A DNA stretch of 63,374 bases from Bacillota bacterium (GTDB lineage Bacteria; Bacillota; Negativicutes; DSM-13327): positions 1 to 63,374 of the forward strand of contig JAGFZX010000018.1 of assembly GCA_017889585.1 (NCBI GenBank). The letters are read 5' to 3'. Both the position numbers and the translations under genes were made by a program. Within the stretch, counting starts at the first letter, position 1. Each line of letters starts with the position of its first letter. Shown here one piece after another: positions 17,531 through 25,724 of this stretch. The notes beneath the pieces are model-generated. The model did no database searches, had not been told where the DNA came from, and was given only the letters and a program-made list of their open reading frames with translations.

Positions 17531-18360
17531 TGTTTACTAAACCTCCATGCCACCAAAGATTTATTAAGTTCTTGTAATACCCGATCAAGAACATAACCTA
17601 CTAGCGCGCCCATCACCATTAATGCCAACAGTTTGTCCGTTTCCATACGAGTCTGAGCTTCCACCATCGAATAACCAAAACCAGCACTCGTCGCAATAAA
17701 CTCCGCACAAATAACAGACATCCACCCACTTCCCAAAGCAAGTCGAGCCCCTGTCAGAATATCTGGTAACGACCCAGGAACAATAACATGTGCGAAAATG
17801 CTCCATGCCCCTGCTCCCATGCTACGGGCTGCATGATAATAGTCTTGGGAAATACCACGCACACCGGCGATCGTGTTGAGAATGAGGGGAAAAACGCCTG
17901 AGATGGCAATTAAGAAGATAGTTGGCCCATCGCCTAGTCCAAACCAGACAATCGTTAATGGTATCCAAGCCATAATTGGTACTTGCCGAATAGAACCAAC
18001 GAGTGGATCTAACGCCTGCATCGCCTTTTGGGAATAACCCATCAAAAATCCTAGCGGCACTCCGATAACTATGGCATACAAAAAACCAGTCAGTACCCTT
18101 GATAGTGTAATTGCTAGATTTTTCAGCACATCAAGATCCTGGAGAATCATCAACAACCGTTGGGCTGTTTTCACCGGCGGCGGCAGGAGTAAATTACTAT
18201 GATAATGTATCGATGCTAGTTGCCAAATGCCCAAAAAAGCAATGGCCACTCCAAGCCTATGTAAAAATTTTTGTTTTTCGATACCGCTATTGTCAGGTTT
18301 GTCCATCACGCTCAGGTTTCCGGCCGTACAAACAGAAATTTTATCTTTAATTGCTTCCAT
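17527..18360 (-). CDS. saoP: ABC transporter permease (SsuC/TauC type) of the Sao-type operon
   Basis: A 277-residue inner-membrane permease with about six helices. The EAA-type cytoplasmic loop is AARSMGAGAWSIFAHVIVPG. The best start is ATG 18360 with GGAGG 10 nt upstream; this places its first 49 bases inside the end of the preceding binding-protein gene, in another frame. An internal ATG at 18306 lacks a good site. The long N-terminal extension (about 30 residues before the first helix) follows from this start. It pairs with the ATPase encoded by the overlapping downstream gene. Confidence 0.87.
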   Translation of the reverse strand: MEAIKDKISVCTAGNLSVMDKPDNSGIEKQKFLHRLGVAIAFLGIWQLASIHYHSNLLLPPPVKTAQRLLMILQDLDVLKNLAITLSRVLTGFLYAIVIGVPLGFLMGYSQKAMQALDPLVGSIRQVPIMAWIPLTIVWFGLGDGPTIFLIAISGVFPLILNTIAGVRGISQDYYHAARSMGAGAWSIFAHVIVPGSLPDILTGARLALGSGWMSVICAEFIATSAGFGYSMVEAQTRMETDKLLALMVMGALVGYVLDRVLQELNKSLVAWRFSKQ

Positions 18361-19106
18361 ATTTGCATATCCTCCTCACTCAACTCGATAGACTTGAACT
18401 TTTTCAGTTCCGCCCGCATAACATCCGGTTGGCTCAATTCATTAACCCCCTGGTCATACAACCGGAGAAAATCTTTGTAACGAACATCATCCATAAAAGC
18501 TTTGCGAACCACTAGCACAGCTGTCACCCGATCGGTTTCCCTATAAAAAGACGGTAGTTTGCTTCCTTGCAAAGCGAAACTTTTCAATATATCTACCACA
18601 ACTCCTTCTACCGCACTCTTCTCAAAAGCGTAGGGTAAAGAAGCTGCATGCATATTGACCGGAACGCATTTTGGCCCAAAAGTATCGTGCACAAGTTGCG
18701 CCTGATAGTCACGATTCTGGGCAATTCCCACCAGTTGGGGGAAGACACCATTCTTTACTACTATCACATCTGAATTGGCAAGGATTGGACTAACAACAAC
18801 ATATCGACTGTCTTTTTCCAGTAACATAGTAGCCGCATCTGGACACATGATTGCAATATCTAATTCTTCTGAACTTAGCGCCCACTGGGTATTACTGCCA
18901 CAACAATCTTTAACACCCAATACAGTAAAGTTCTGTATTACTGTTTCTCCCTGCAACCCCTTACTATTCAGCAAATAGTGCACAATCAATCCACTCACAT
19001 CATCCGGTGCGCCAATACGAATCTTATTAAGACTTTTTTCCCGCGGCAATGCCGTGAAAAAAACCACTAAACCAATCAACAGGATAGCCCAAACTATTTT
19101 TTTCAT
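18312..19106 (-). CDS. saoB: Substrate-binding-like protein with a vicinal Cys-Cys, Sao-type operon
   Basis: A 264-residue exported or membrane-anchored protein; a hydrophobic segment at residues 2-20 acts as signal or anchor, without a lipobox Cys. The fold looks like a periplasmic binding protein of the NMT1/SsuA type (IRIGAPDDVSGLIVHYLL, then LDIAIMCPDAATMLL). A CC pair sits in VKDCCGSN at about residue 70, a likely metal or organometal ligand. I assign SaoB to this gene because related entries are described as seleno or Cys forms at such a pair, but the next gene is a second binding protein, so the letter could belong to that one. No strong SD is visible. Confidence 0.68.
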   Translation of the reverse strand: MKKIVWAILLIGLVVFFTALPREKSLNKIRIGAPDDVSGLIVHYLLNSKGLQGETVIQNFTVLGVKDCCGSNTQWALSSEELDIAIMCPDAATMLLEKDSRYVVVSPILANSDVIVVKNGVFPQLVGIAQNRDYQAQLVHDTFGPKCVPVNMHAASLPYAFEKSAVEGVVVDILKSFALQGSKLPSFYRETDRVTAVLVVRKAFMDDVRYKDFLRLYDQGVNELSQPDVMRAELKKFKSIELSEEDMQIWKQLKIKFLFVRPET

Positions 19107-19117
19107 AAGCTTTTATC

Positions 19118-20236
19118 TTATAATTTTTTCCCTTCCAGTTCATATGCTTTCTTTTTCCAGTCCTCATAGTTCATGCCTACAGGGAAAATAGAATCAACTT
19201 TTTCTTTAATAAAAGTATCAAAGTCATTTGCTCCGGATTCATTGAGGAACTGAGGCTGAAGAAATTCTTTAATGTCAGGTGCTTTCGCCATCGATGGTAC
19301 GCTTAATTCATATTGAATCTGATTTTCCCAATATTTATTGTCCATTTTCCAAGTCAAAGTACGTCCCTCAGCCACCGTTTTCTTATAGATAGTCATGAGT
19401 GCCACTTCCAGTGGTACATTATAATTGGCCGCAAAAATTTCACTAGAGCGCACCGGCTTAGTATAAATAAACTCTAAAGACTTAGTGTGAGCCAATATCA
19501 TTTTTTTCGCTAGTTCCGGATGTTCAGCGACAAAGCTTCGATTCATGGTAAAACCACAACATTCTCCCCACTCACCATTCGATAATTTTACAGCAGAGGC
19601 GATAATATGACCGGCTTTTTCATGTTCTGCCATTGACCCCCAAGGATCACAGGAAGTATAGCCGTCCAACTTACCAGCCTTCAGTGCAAAAAACTTATCT
19701 TTATCTGCCATGTTAAATACTTCGTAGTTTTTCCCTTCAATAGGAAGCCCCAGCTTCCGAGCCATCGTAATCCAGGACGAATTGTTTTTCTCTGGGTCAG
19801 TGCCAATTGCTAGTTTTTTGCCAATCAGCTCTTGCGGGTCACTGATCGCATTGGAAGCCACTAGATAATAGGAACCGCCAATATGATTATTAGCCACCAC
19901 CATAATGGGTGATCCTTGCAAAAAAGCCCGCATCATTCGGGTATTGCCCACATACCCCACATCCATTTGCCCAGCAGCCATCGCCTCAGGCACCTTACCA
20001 TTACCAATCACATTAACTTTTAACCCTAATTCCTCAAAGATGCCCGCATCTTTGCCAATACAGGCAGCCGTCATATGATCACAATCATAATAACCGAGTT
20101 TAACCACATAGTCTTTATCCTTCTCAGGAATTCCCACTGTGCCGCTGGTCGACTTATTACTACCGCAGCCGAAAATCAACGTCGCACTAAGTACTAGTAC
20201 CATCAAAAATACTATATTACGTCCTACAAGCTTCAT
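19118..20236 (-). CDS. ABC transporter substrate-binding lipoprotein (SsuA/NMT1 type)
   Basis: A 372-residue lipoprotein receptor with lipobox LIFGC at about residue 20. Family-typical stretches include VKLGYYDCDHMTAACIGKD and AAGQMDVGYVGNTRMMRAF. Cysteines recur at likely ligand positions: YDCDHM, SCDPW and a vicinal pair in GECCGF, unusual for sulfonate or nitrate receptors and fitting a thiophilic ligand. ATG 20236 has GGAGGAGG just upstream and is chosen over the codon at 20284. Two receptor genes for one permease/ATPase pair suggests either two ligands or a relay. Confidence 0.85.
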   Translation of the reverse strand: MKLVGRNIVFLMVLVLSATLIFGCGSNKSTSGTVGIPEKDKDYVVKLGYYDCDHMTAACIGKDAGIFEELGLKVNVIGNGKVPEAMAAGQMDVGYVGNTRMMRAFLQGSPIMVVANNHIGGSYYLVASNAISDPQELIGKKLAIGTDPEKNNSSWITMARKLGLPIEGKNYEVFNMADKDKFFALKAGKLDGYTSCDPWGSMAEHEKAGHIIASAVKLSNGEWGECCGFTMNRSFVAEHPELAKKMILAHTKSLEFIYTKPVRSSEIFAANYNVPLEVALMTIYKKTVAEGRTLTWKMDNKYWENQIQYELSVPSMAKAPDIKEFLQPQFLNESGANDFDTFIKEKVDSIFPVGMNYEDWKKKAYELEGKKL

Positions 20237-20252
20237 GTTTTTCCTCCTCCTT

Positions 20253-20741
20253 TTAGTTACAGCAATCCACCATGCCCTCGCCAAACAAGTTCACCAGACT
20301 CTTTCCTTCCACTCGATAGATAGCCAGCCCAGCACGCGTCCCTTTCATGCCCTGAACAATCAGCTCAGTTGGCGGCTTATTGTCAATATCTTTAAACTGA
20401 ATCTGTTGGTGTTCAACTGGAGCGGGGACTTCATTGGTGCATTGGTACTCTCCATTCATATTCAACACTACCAGCATTCTATTGGTGGCTTTGGAAATAT
20501 TATAAATCACCACCAAATCCTCCTGACCATCACTGTTAACATCGCCTAATACCCACTTAACAACTTTATTGTCTGGATGTGCAGCTATAAAATACTGTAG
20601 CATGGGATGATCTTTACTCACACGACTATCGCCTATCCCACTATTAGCGACGGACGTCCCAGCGCAACCACAAGTTAAGACCAGCAACAAGAGTAAGATA
20701 GACAGCAGTATAATACTATTGAGTCTCTCTTTCCTGGTCAT
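20253..20741 (-). CDS. saoC: Small lipoprotein ending in Cys-Cys-Asn
   Basis: A 162-residue lipoprotein (hydrophobic segment ending LTCGC) with an FG-GAP-like acidic loop, GDVNSDGQEDLVVIY, that probably binds calcium. The chain ends MVDCCN, placing a vicinal thiol pair one residue from the C-terminus. The curated name I recall for this family is a Cys-Cys-COOH (seleno)protein, and this is the Cys form. The ATG at 20741 overlaps the stop of the permease gene (ATGA), with GGAG 10 nt upstream, so translation is coupled. Inferred role: a periplasmic thiol chelator that hands the metal compound to a receptor. Confidence 0.78.
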   Translation of the reverse strand: MTRKERLNSIILLSILLLLLVLTCGCAGTSVANSGIGDSRVSKDHPMLQYFIAAHPDNKVVKWVLGDVNSDGQEDLVVIYNISKATNRMLVVLNMNGEYQCTNEVPAPVEHQQIQFKDIDNKPPTELIVQGMKGTRAGLAIYRVEGKSLVNLFGEGMVDCCN

Positions 20742-21826
20742 ATCCCAGCTTCTCCAGGTAAACACCTGCGGATATTGGGCCACACAGCATATCCTGCCAA
20801 GGTAATGATCATCACAGAACAGATGTATTGCAAAGGTTCCGGCGCTACAAGTATCAGTTTATTAGCAATATTGACCGTACCCTGGGTCTGATCCAGATTA
20901 AAGAATGGAACAAAGTCAGGCATTAACAGCAAGTTTGTCAAATAACCTGCCATAAAAGAAATCCCTGTCATTACTGAAAAATAGATGACCACCGCCCTTT
21001 TGCCAATCATATTGTATATGCTGAGCAGTTCAGGAATGTTGGTGGCCGCTCCAGTCATCAAAAAAGTAATCGCCAGTCCCGGAGCAGCACCGCTAGCCAC
21101 TAGAACAGCAATAAATGGAATATGACCCACGGCACACACATACATAACTGCCCCCAAAGCGGCAATGCCGACAAGGGAGATGAATCCTGGCTGACCGAGA
21201 TATTGTTGAATAAATGATGGCGGCATAACAGTAAGGATAATTCCTACCAGTAACAAACCAAAACATACATATTTACTGACAGCAGCTCCCATATCTTGAA
21301 ACCCCCATACCAAACCGGCCTGAATTTTCTCCAATAGGGAAAATTCTCCTTCAGCTTCGAGTTTTACCAACTCCACCGGTTCCTGCATACCGGGAGCGTA
21401 GAGTTCTGAGCCGGCTAAAGCATTACCTATCACACCAATTATTAAGGAAGCGAATAGTCCAGTAATAAAGTAAATAGAGGCAATCTGCGGACCTAGAAAC
21501 CCATAAGTGAGCAGCAGTGCTGCTGGATTAAGGATTGGTGTCGCGGTCATGAACGCCAGTGTCGGCCCCAAATAAGCTCCAGAATAAAAGAGCCCTAGCC
21601 CCAGAGGAATTACACCGCAGCTACAAATAGGCAGTACCATCCCTGATAATGTTGCCTTTATAATGGAAGAAAAATTACGATTGCCCAGCATATGTTGCAA
21701 TCTCTCCGGGCTTATAAAGTGATGCATCAGCCCAGCCAACATAAAACTTAGCACCAACCATACGGATGCACCATTCAGTAAATCAACGGCCGTCAGAATC
21801 ATTTTAAGCATCATTTCTCCAATCAA
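20738..21826 (-). CDS. saoE: Permease of the DUF318/ArsP-like type, efflux component of the Sao-type system
   Basis: A membrane protein of about 360 residues with 8-10 helices. The hallmark PICSCGVIPLGLGLFYSG contains the CSC motif of permeases related to ArsP and other predicted organometalloid exporters, and a second half-repeat occurs around FMTGAATNIPELLS. The longest form starts at a TTG (21826) that overlaps the stop of the upstream gene, with AAGGAG 9 nt away; ATG codons at 21814 and 21811, with GGAGA close by, are alternatives. It is inferred to move the metal compound or the cleaved metal out of the cell. Confidence 0.85.
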   Translation of the reverse strand: MIGEMMLKMILTAVDLLNGASVWLVLSFMLAGLMHHFISPERLQHMLGNRNFSSIIKATLSGMVLPICSCGVIPLGLGLFYSGAYLGPTLAFMTATPILNPAALLLTYGFLGPQIASIYFITGLFASLIIGVIGNALAGSELYAPGMQEPVELVKLEAEGEFSLLEKIQAGLVWGFQDMGAAVSKYVCFGLLLVGIILTVMPPSFIQQYLGQPGFISLVGIAALGAVMYVCAVGHIPFIAVLVASGAAPGLAITFLMTGAATNIPELLSIYNMIGKRAVVIYFSVMTGISFMAGYLTNLLLMPDFVPFFNLDQTQGTVNIANKLILVAPEPLQYICSVMIITLAGYAVWPNIRRCLPGEAGI

Positions 21827-22086
21827 CTAGTACAACTCCTTACTGCCGCTTCAATCGTCTTTTCAATTACCGCTGGTGAGAGATTATCAAACTTTTTCTG
21901 ACCATTAATGATCATCGTCCCCTTTGTTACCATGCCGTATTTTTTAAGATAGCCCATATCCTTTCCGGCACGATAAATTGTAACCTCAACCCCATCACCG
22001 AATTTCTCTGCCGCTTTCCTAATAGACGAAACATGAGCGTCACAGCACGGGCAAGTGTTAATAAACTCTACTTGTACCTTAGTCAT
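21823..22086 (-). CDS. saoT: Thioredoxin-like CPCC protein, first intact gene of the Sao-type operon
   Basis: An 87-residue thioredoxin-fold protein. The redox motif is in NTCPCCDAHV (residues 10-19), giving three cysteines in a four-residue run; the cis-Pro strand region is GTMIINGQKKFDNLSP and there is another Cys near the C-terminus (RSCTS). Related proteins can carry Sec in the motif; here all positions are Cys codons. Excellent ribosome site (GGAGGA 8 nt before ATG). Its stop overlaps the next start. It may keep the thiols of the lipoprotein and receptors reduced, or carry metal itself. No signal peptide is visible, so it is cytosolic as read. Confidence 0.8.
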   Translation of the reverse strand: MTKVQVEFINTCPCCDAHVSSIRKAAEKFGDGVEVTIYRAGKDMGYLKKYGMVTKGTMIINGQKKFDNLSPAVIEKTIEAAVRSCTS

Positions 22087-22116
22087 ATTCCAGATCCTCC
22101 TTTACATCAATTTTTT

Positions 22117-22295
22117 TCAATCCAGTATCTCTAAAACAGCCTGTACTCTAGTCCCGATTTGCTCCTTATCACTCTGAGAAAAATCAGTTTCAATATTTAA
22201 ATCAACTTCAATTCTTCAACAGACGCTAATCAGTAGGCTTTATCTTTATCATCCGCCTCTTTTGCTTGTTATAATAGAGTTACTGCATCTAACAT
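22117..22295 (-). pseudogene. Decayed small gene upstream of the Sao-type operon
   Basis: From an ATG at 22295 (AAGGGGA upstream) the minus strand reads MLDAVTLL, TAA, QAKEADDKDKAY, TGA, LASVEELKL, then a frameshift, then VDLNIETDFSQSDKEQIGTR and an ILD-TGA end at 22117. The pieces fit one helical protein of about 60 residues interrupted by two stops and one frameshift. The family was not recognised. The region also explains why 500 bases before the operon look empty. Confidence 0.55.
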
Positions 22296-22486
22296 CGTTA
22301 AAAGTCCCCTTTAACGCATAGAATATTTATCAATCACATATATACTTATTCTATACAACTTCACATTCCCCTGCTTATTATTATAAAATATTAGACAATT
22401 TCAAATAATTAATTATTATCTATAACGGTTTTCGATATTTTTCCTGCTTTATGATATTATAAATGATTCTTATTGTTACCCAAAAT
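22296..22486. other. AT-rich region upstream of the Sao-type operon
   Basis: No gene seen. Several AT-rich promoter-like stretches occur (for example around 22440-22460), but none can be assigned with confidence to the minus-strand operon. No obvious operator palindrome was found. Confidence 0.35.
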
Positions 22487-22510
22487 AAAAGAGGCCATCT
22501 GGCCTCTTTT
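22487..22510 (-). terminator. Terminator after the CheV gene
   Basis: A perfect 10-bp stem AAAAGAGGCC / GGCCTCTTTT with loop ATCT, followed on the minus strand by ATTTTGG. Confidence 0.85.
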
Positions 22511-22597
22511 ACATATGTACTCACATCACTATTAATAAAACACATTTATAATGCTATTTCGCCCATTATTTTGAGATGCCTTGATCCGAAAGTTGGG

Positions 22598-23515
22598 TTA
22601 TAAAACATTCGTATCAAGTAACTCAATCAATTGAATAATTTCTGGTTTTGAGGCTTGGCCATTAGCACCAATAGCATCGCCCTTACGGCGCATCTCTTCA
22701 TTAATCAGGGATGAAAAAATAACCACTGGCAGCTTATGCAAACTTTTATCCTCTCTAATGCGTTTTAATAAATGATGCCCATCCATTTGTGGCATTTCAA
22801 TATCGGTAATCAATAGCTGTACATTATCTTCAATGGGTGCTCCTGAATTCGCTAATGCAGTCAAAGAGTCCCATGCTTCTTTACCATTATTATAAGCGGT
22901 CACATTGATGTAACCAGCCCTATGAAGAGTTTCAAGCAATAAATCTCTCAACATTTTAGAATCTTCAGCCACCATAATTTTTTTGGTTTTCCGAATCTTC
23001 TGCAAAGCATCACTACTTTGAGAGACAGTCGTCAATTTAACATGAATCTGAGGATTAATCTCAGCAACAATCTTCTCAAAATCTAATAAAATAACGATTC
23101 TTCCCTCCATTTTAATAATACCAACAACACTCTCAGCGTTTGCAACATTAGGCGGTGGTTCCATGACCGACCATGACACTCTATGTATGCGAGAGACTTC
23201 ATTTACCAGAAAACCTACAAAGTAATTATTTAATTCACTTACAATAATATTTTGAGCACTAGAGTTCTGCTCTTCAACTCCTAAACAACGCGATAAATTA
23301 ACCAATGGCATCACCCGTCCACGTAATGTAAATATGCCATCAACATAAGGGTGAGAATTAGGCATTGGCGTGATAGGAATCAGATTAATCACTTCTCTCA
23401 CCTTAGCAACATTGATCCCATAATTGACTTTGCCAACTGTAAATTCTACAATCTCAAATTCATTGGTTCCCGTTTCTAATAAAATTCCTTTTTTATGGTT
23501 TATATTTTCACTCAT
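22598..23515 (-). CDS. cheV: CheV: CheW-like coupling domain fused to a receiver
   Basis: A 305-residue chemotaxis coupling protein. The CheW domain covers residues 18-165 (GKVNYGINVAKVREVINL, DGIFTLRGRVMPLVNL). The receiver covers residues 178-300, with acidic pocket AEDSK and phospho-acceptor Asp in LLITDIEMPQMDG; the usual C-terminal Lys appears in QASKPE. It links chemoreceptors to CheA and tunes signalling by phosphorylation. It is followed by a terminator and lies downstream of a chemoreceptor gene on the same strand. Confidence 0.93.
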   Translation of the reverse strand: MSENINHKKGILLETGTNEFEIVEFTVGKVNYGINVAKVREVINLIPITPMPNSHPYVDGIFTLRGRVMPLVNLSRCLGVEEQNSSAQNIIVSELNNYFVGFLVNEVSRIHRVSWSVMEPPPNVANAESVVGIIKMEGRIVILLDFEKIVAEINPQIHVKLTTVSQSSDALQKIRKTKKIMVAEDSKMLRDLLLETLHRAGYINVTAYNNGKEAWDSLTALANSGAPIEDNVQLLITDIEMPQMDGHHLLKRIREDKSLHKLPVVIFSSLINEEMRRKGDAIGANGQASKPEIIQLIELLDTNVL

Positions 23516-23615
23516 AAAACGCCTCCATTTTTATTTGTTTGCGACATAATCCACATCTTTTTCAACTTCCTTGAGGGCTGCGCCCCCCCCCTCTTTCTTT
23601 ACCGATTTATCTTAG

Positions 23616-25658
23616 TCATAACTGGAATTTTTCAATAGCAGCTTGCAAGTCCGCAGCTAACATAGCCAAACCTTGGCTAGATGATGCGATTTCCTGCATG
23701 GATGCAGACTGTTCTTCGGTGGCTGCCGAAACGCTCTGTGATTCAGACGCTGCCTGTTTGCTAGCCGTATCAATTTCCTGGATGGATTCAACCAGTGTCT
23801 GATTGCCGCCGGCAATCTGATGGATGGAGCCAGAAATGTCTTTAATTTGTTCGGAGAGATGGAGAATGGCGTCTACAATCTTTTGAAAGGTCTCTCCTGT
23901 ATCGTGAACAAGGGAAATGCCAGTTTGAATGCCTGCTGCCCCAACTTGCGTGGCAGTAACGACTTGATTTAAATTCTTTTGATTTTTTCCTACCAGTGTA
24001 CCAATTTGCTGGGCGGCTTGATTAGATTCTTCTGCTAGTTTGCGGACTTCTTCAGCAACAACGGCAAAACCGCGTCCCTGTTCACCCGCTCGCGCTGCTT
24101 CAATAGCAGCGTTTAAGGCTAAGAGATTAGTTTGTCCAGCAATGGAGGAGATGAGAGTAACCATTTCTCGGATATCCTGAGAACTTTTGATCAGTTCGTC
24201 AATTGTCGATTGAGTTGCCATCGTGTTTTTGCCAATTTCATTCATTTGTTCAATAGTTTGTCCTACTACCTGGCGTCCTTGGCCAGCTGCCTGGGAGGTA
24301 GCTGTTGCGGTATCGGATACATTACGCGACGCCTGAGAAATTAGACTTATCTGTTCTGACATGGTCTGAGCAACGGACATAATTTGATCAGCGGAGTTCG
24401 CCTGTATTTCTGCTCCATGGGCAATCGCAGTGATGGAACCGGCGACTTGATTAGCAGCATCGGCTGATTGATGGGCACTAGCCGTCAGTTCTTCGCTAGA
24501 AGCAGCTAACTGGCTGGACTGAGATTGGACTTGTTGTACAAGGTTACGCAAGTTTTGATTCATAAGCATCATACTTTCCGATAGTTGTCCAAGCTCGCTT
24601 TTATCATGAATGGTTTTCTCAATTGATTTTAGATTGCCGCTAGCAACATCTTGAGCAACCTGGTTAATGCGCAAAATGGGGTGGACAAAAAATTTACTGA
24701 ACCAAAAAGTAAGTCCCAGCACCAGCAGAAGACAGACGCCAGAAAGTCCTAGCAAAATTCTTGACAGCGCAGTGATTTCATTAGTTGCATCGGCTTTTGT
24801 TAGGGCAAGGAGTAAAAACCAACGCTGACCACCAGGCAGATCAATCGGGGTAAAAGAAGCGGCCTGATCCAAGCCTGTTGTTGCTTTATATTCGACATGA
24901 ACACGACTGCCTATTTCTGCAGATTTGCTAAAAGCAGACATGAATTTCGGATCGAGATTAGCATTACTGCCTAATTTATTCTTTAACTCACCAGAAATTT
25001 CACCGGTTTTAATATTCATATTCCCCATTAATTCAGGACGAGTCGGATGGGTCAAATATGTCCCCCCAGCATCAAGCAGTGCTCCATATCCACTTTGCTT
25101 AAATTTGATATCTTTAATAATCGGCGTTAGTCTATCCAGCGAATAAGTGGCAAATAAAATTCCAACAAGTTGATCATCGCGAATAACCGGAACACATAAA
25201 GCCACAGATTGTTTCTGATTGCCACGTGAAAAAAATACTTCGGAAGCATATGTTTTTTTCGTACTAACAACTTTCTTAAAATATTCCCGGTCAGCAACAT
25301 TAATTATGATACCAGCGCTATTAATAGTTGAGCCATCCAAAGAGGAAAAGACAAGGTCGTCAAATTTACCAATACGTTGTTGCGCTTCTTTTAAAGCTGG
25401 CACGATCTGTGCTTTGTCGCCACTTTGCAATCTAGTAATGCTAGCGACGTCTTCCAATTGAGTAAATGCCACTGAGAGTTCCGCTTTTACATGTGCAGCA
25501 GCACTGGCAACAACCGCCTGTTCGGTTTGATTTAGGCTCTCTTCCAGGTATCTTTCCGAAAAGTAATAACCAATGCCGGATACGACCAGCAGTGTGCCGA
25601 TGACTAGAGAAGCAATCAGGCCTATAAGCCGAAAACGAATGCTTTGTGTAATTTTCAT
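23616..25658 (-). CDS. Methyl-accepting chemotaxis protein with double Cache sensor
   Basis: A 680-residue chemoreceptor. TM1 lies at about residues 10-30, a dCache_1-type periplasmic sensor at about 35-280 (DREYFKKVVSTKKTYASEVF is the typical Cache stretch), TM2 at about 298-320, then HAMP and a long coiled-coil signalling domain with the conserved hairpin ([19 protein letters not shown]). dCache sensors bind small ligands such as amino acids or carboxylates. No C-terminal CheR-tether pentapeptide is seen. It is unlike the receptor at 36996, which belongs to a separate sensory cluster. Confidence 0.94.
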   Translation of the reverse strand: MKITQSIRFRLIGLIASLVIGTLLVVSGIGYYFSERYLEESLNQTEQAVVASAAAHVKAELSVAFTQLEDVASITRLQSGDKAQIVPALKEAQQRIGKFDDLVFSSLDGSTINSAGIIINVADREYFKKVVSTKKTYASEVFFSRGNQKQSVALCVPVIRDDQLVGILFATYSLDRLTPIIKDIKFKQSGYGALLDAGGTYLTHPTRPELMGNMNIKTGEISGELKNKLGSNANLDPKFMSAFSKSAEIGSRVHVEYKATTGLDQAASFTPIDLPGGQRWFLLLALTKADATNEITALSRILLGLSGVCLLLVLGLTFWFSKFFVHPILRINQVAQDVASGNLKSIEKTIHDKSELGQLSESMMLMNQNLRNLVQQVQSQSSQLAASSEELTASAHQSADAANQVAGSITAIAHGAEIQANSADQIMSVAQTMSEQISLISQASRNVSDTATATSQAAGQGRQVVGQTIEQMNEIGKNTMATQSTIDELIKSSQDIREMVTLISSIAGQTNLLALNAAIEAARAGEQGRGFAVVAEEVRKLAEESNQAAQQIGTLVGKNQKNLNQVVTATQVGAAGIQTGISLVHDTGETFQKIVDAILHLSEQIKDISGSIHQIAGGNQTLVESIQEIDTASKQAASESQSVSAATEEQSASMQEIASSSQGLAMLAADLQAAIEKFQL

Positions 25659-25724
25659 AATGATTTCGATCTCCTTTTCTTAGACGTTAAAATTCTTATG
25701 CATTAAATGACACTCAGCAGAAAA

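Noticed and set aside
23583-23591. Run of nine C as a phase-variable tract
   Set aside because: It lies between two genes, downstream of the receptor stop and well upstream of the cheV start, so slippage would not change a reading frame.
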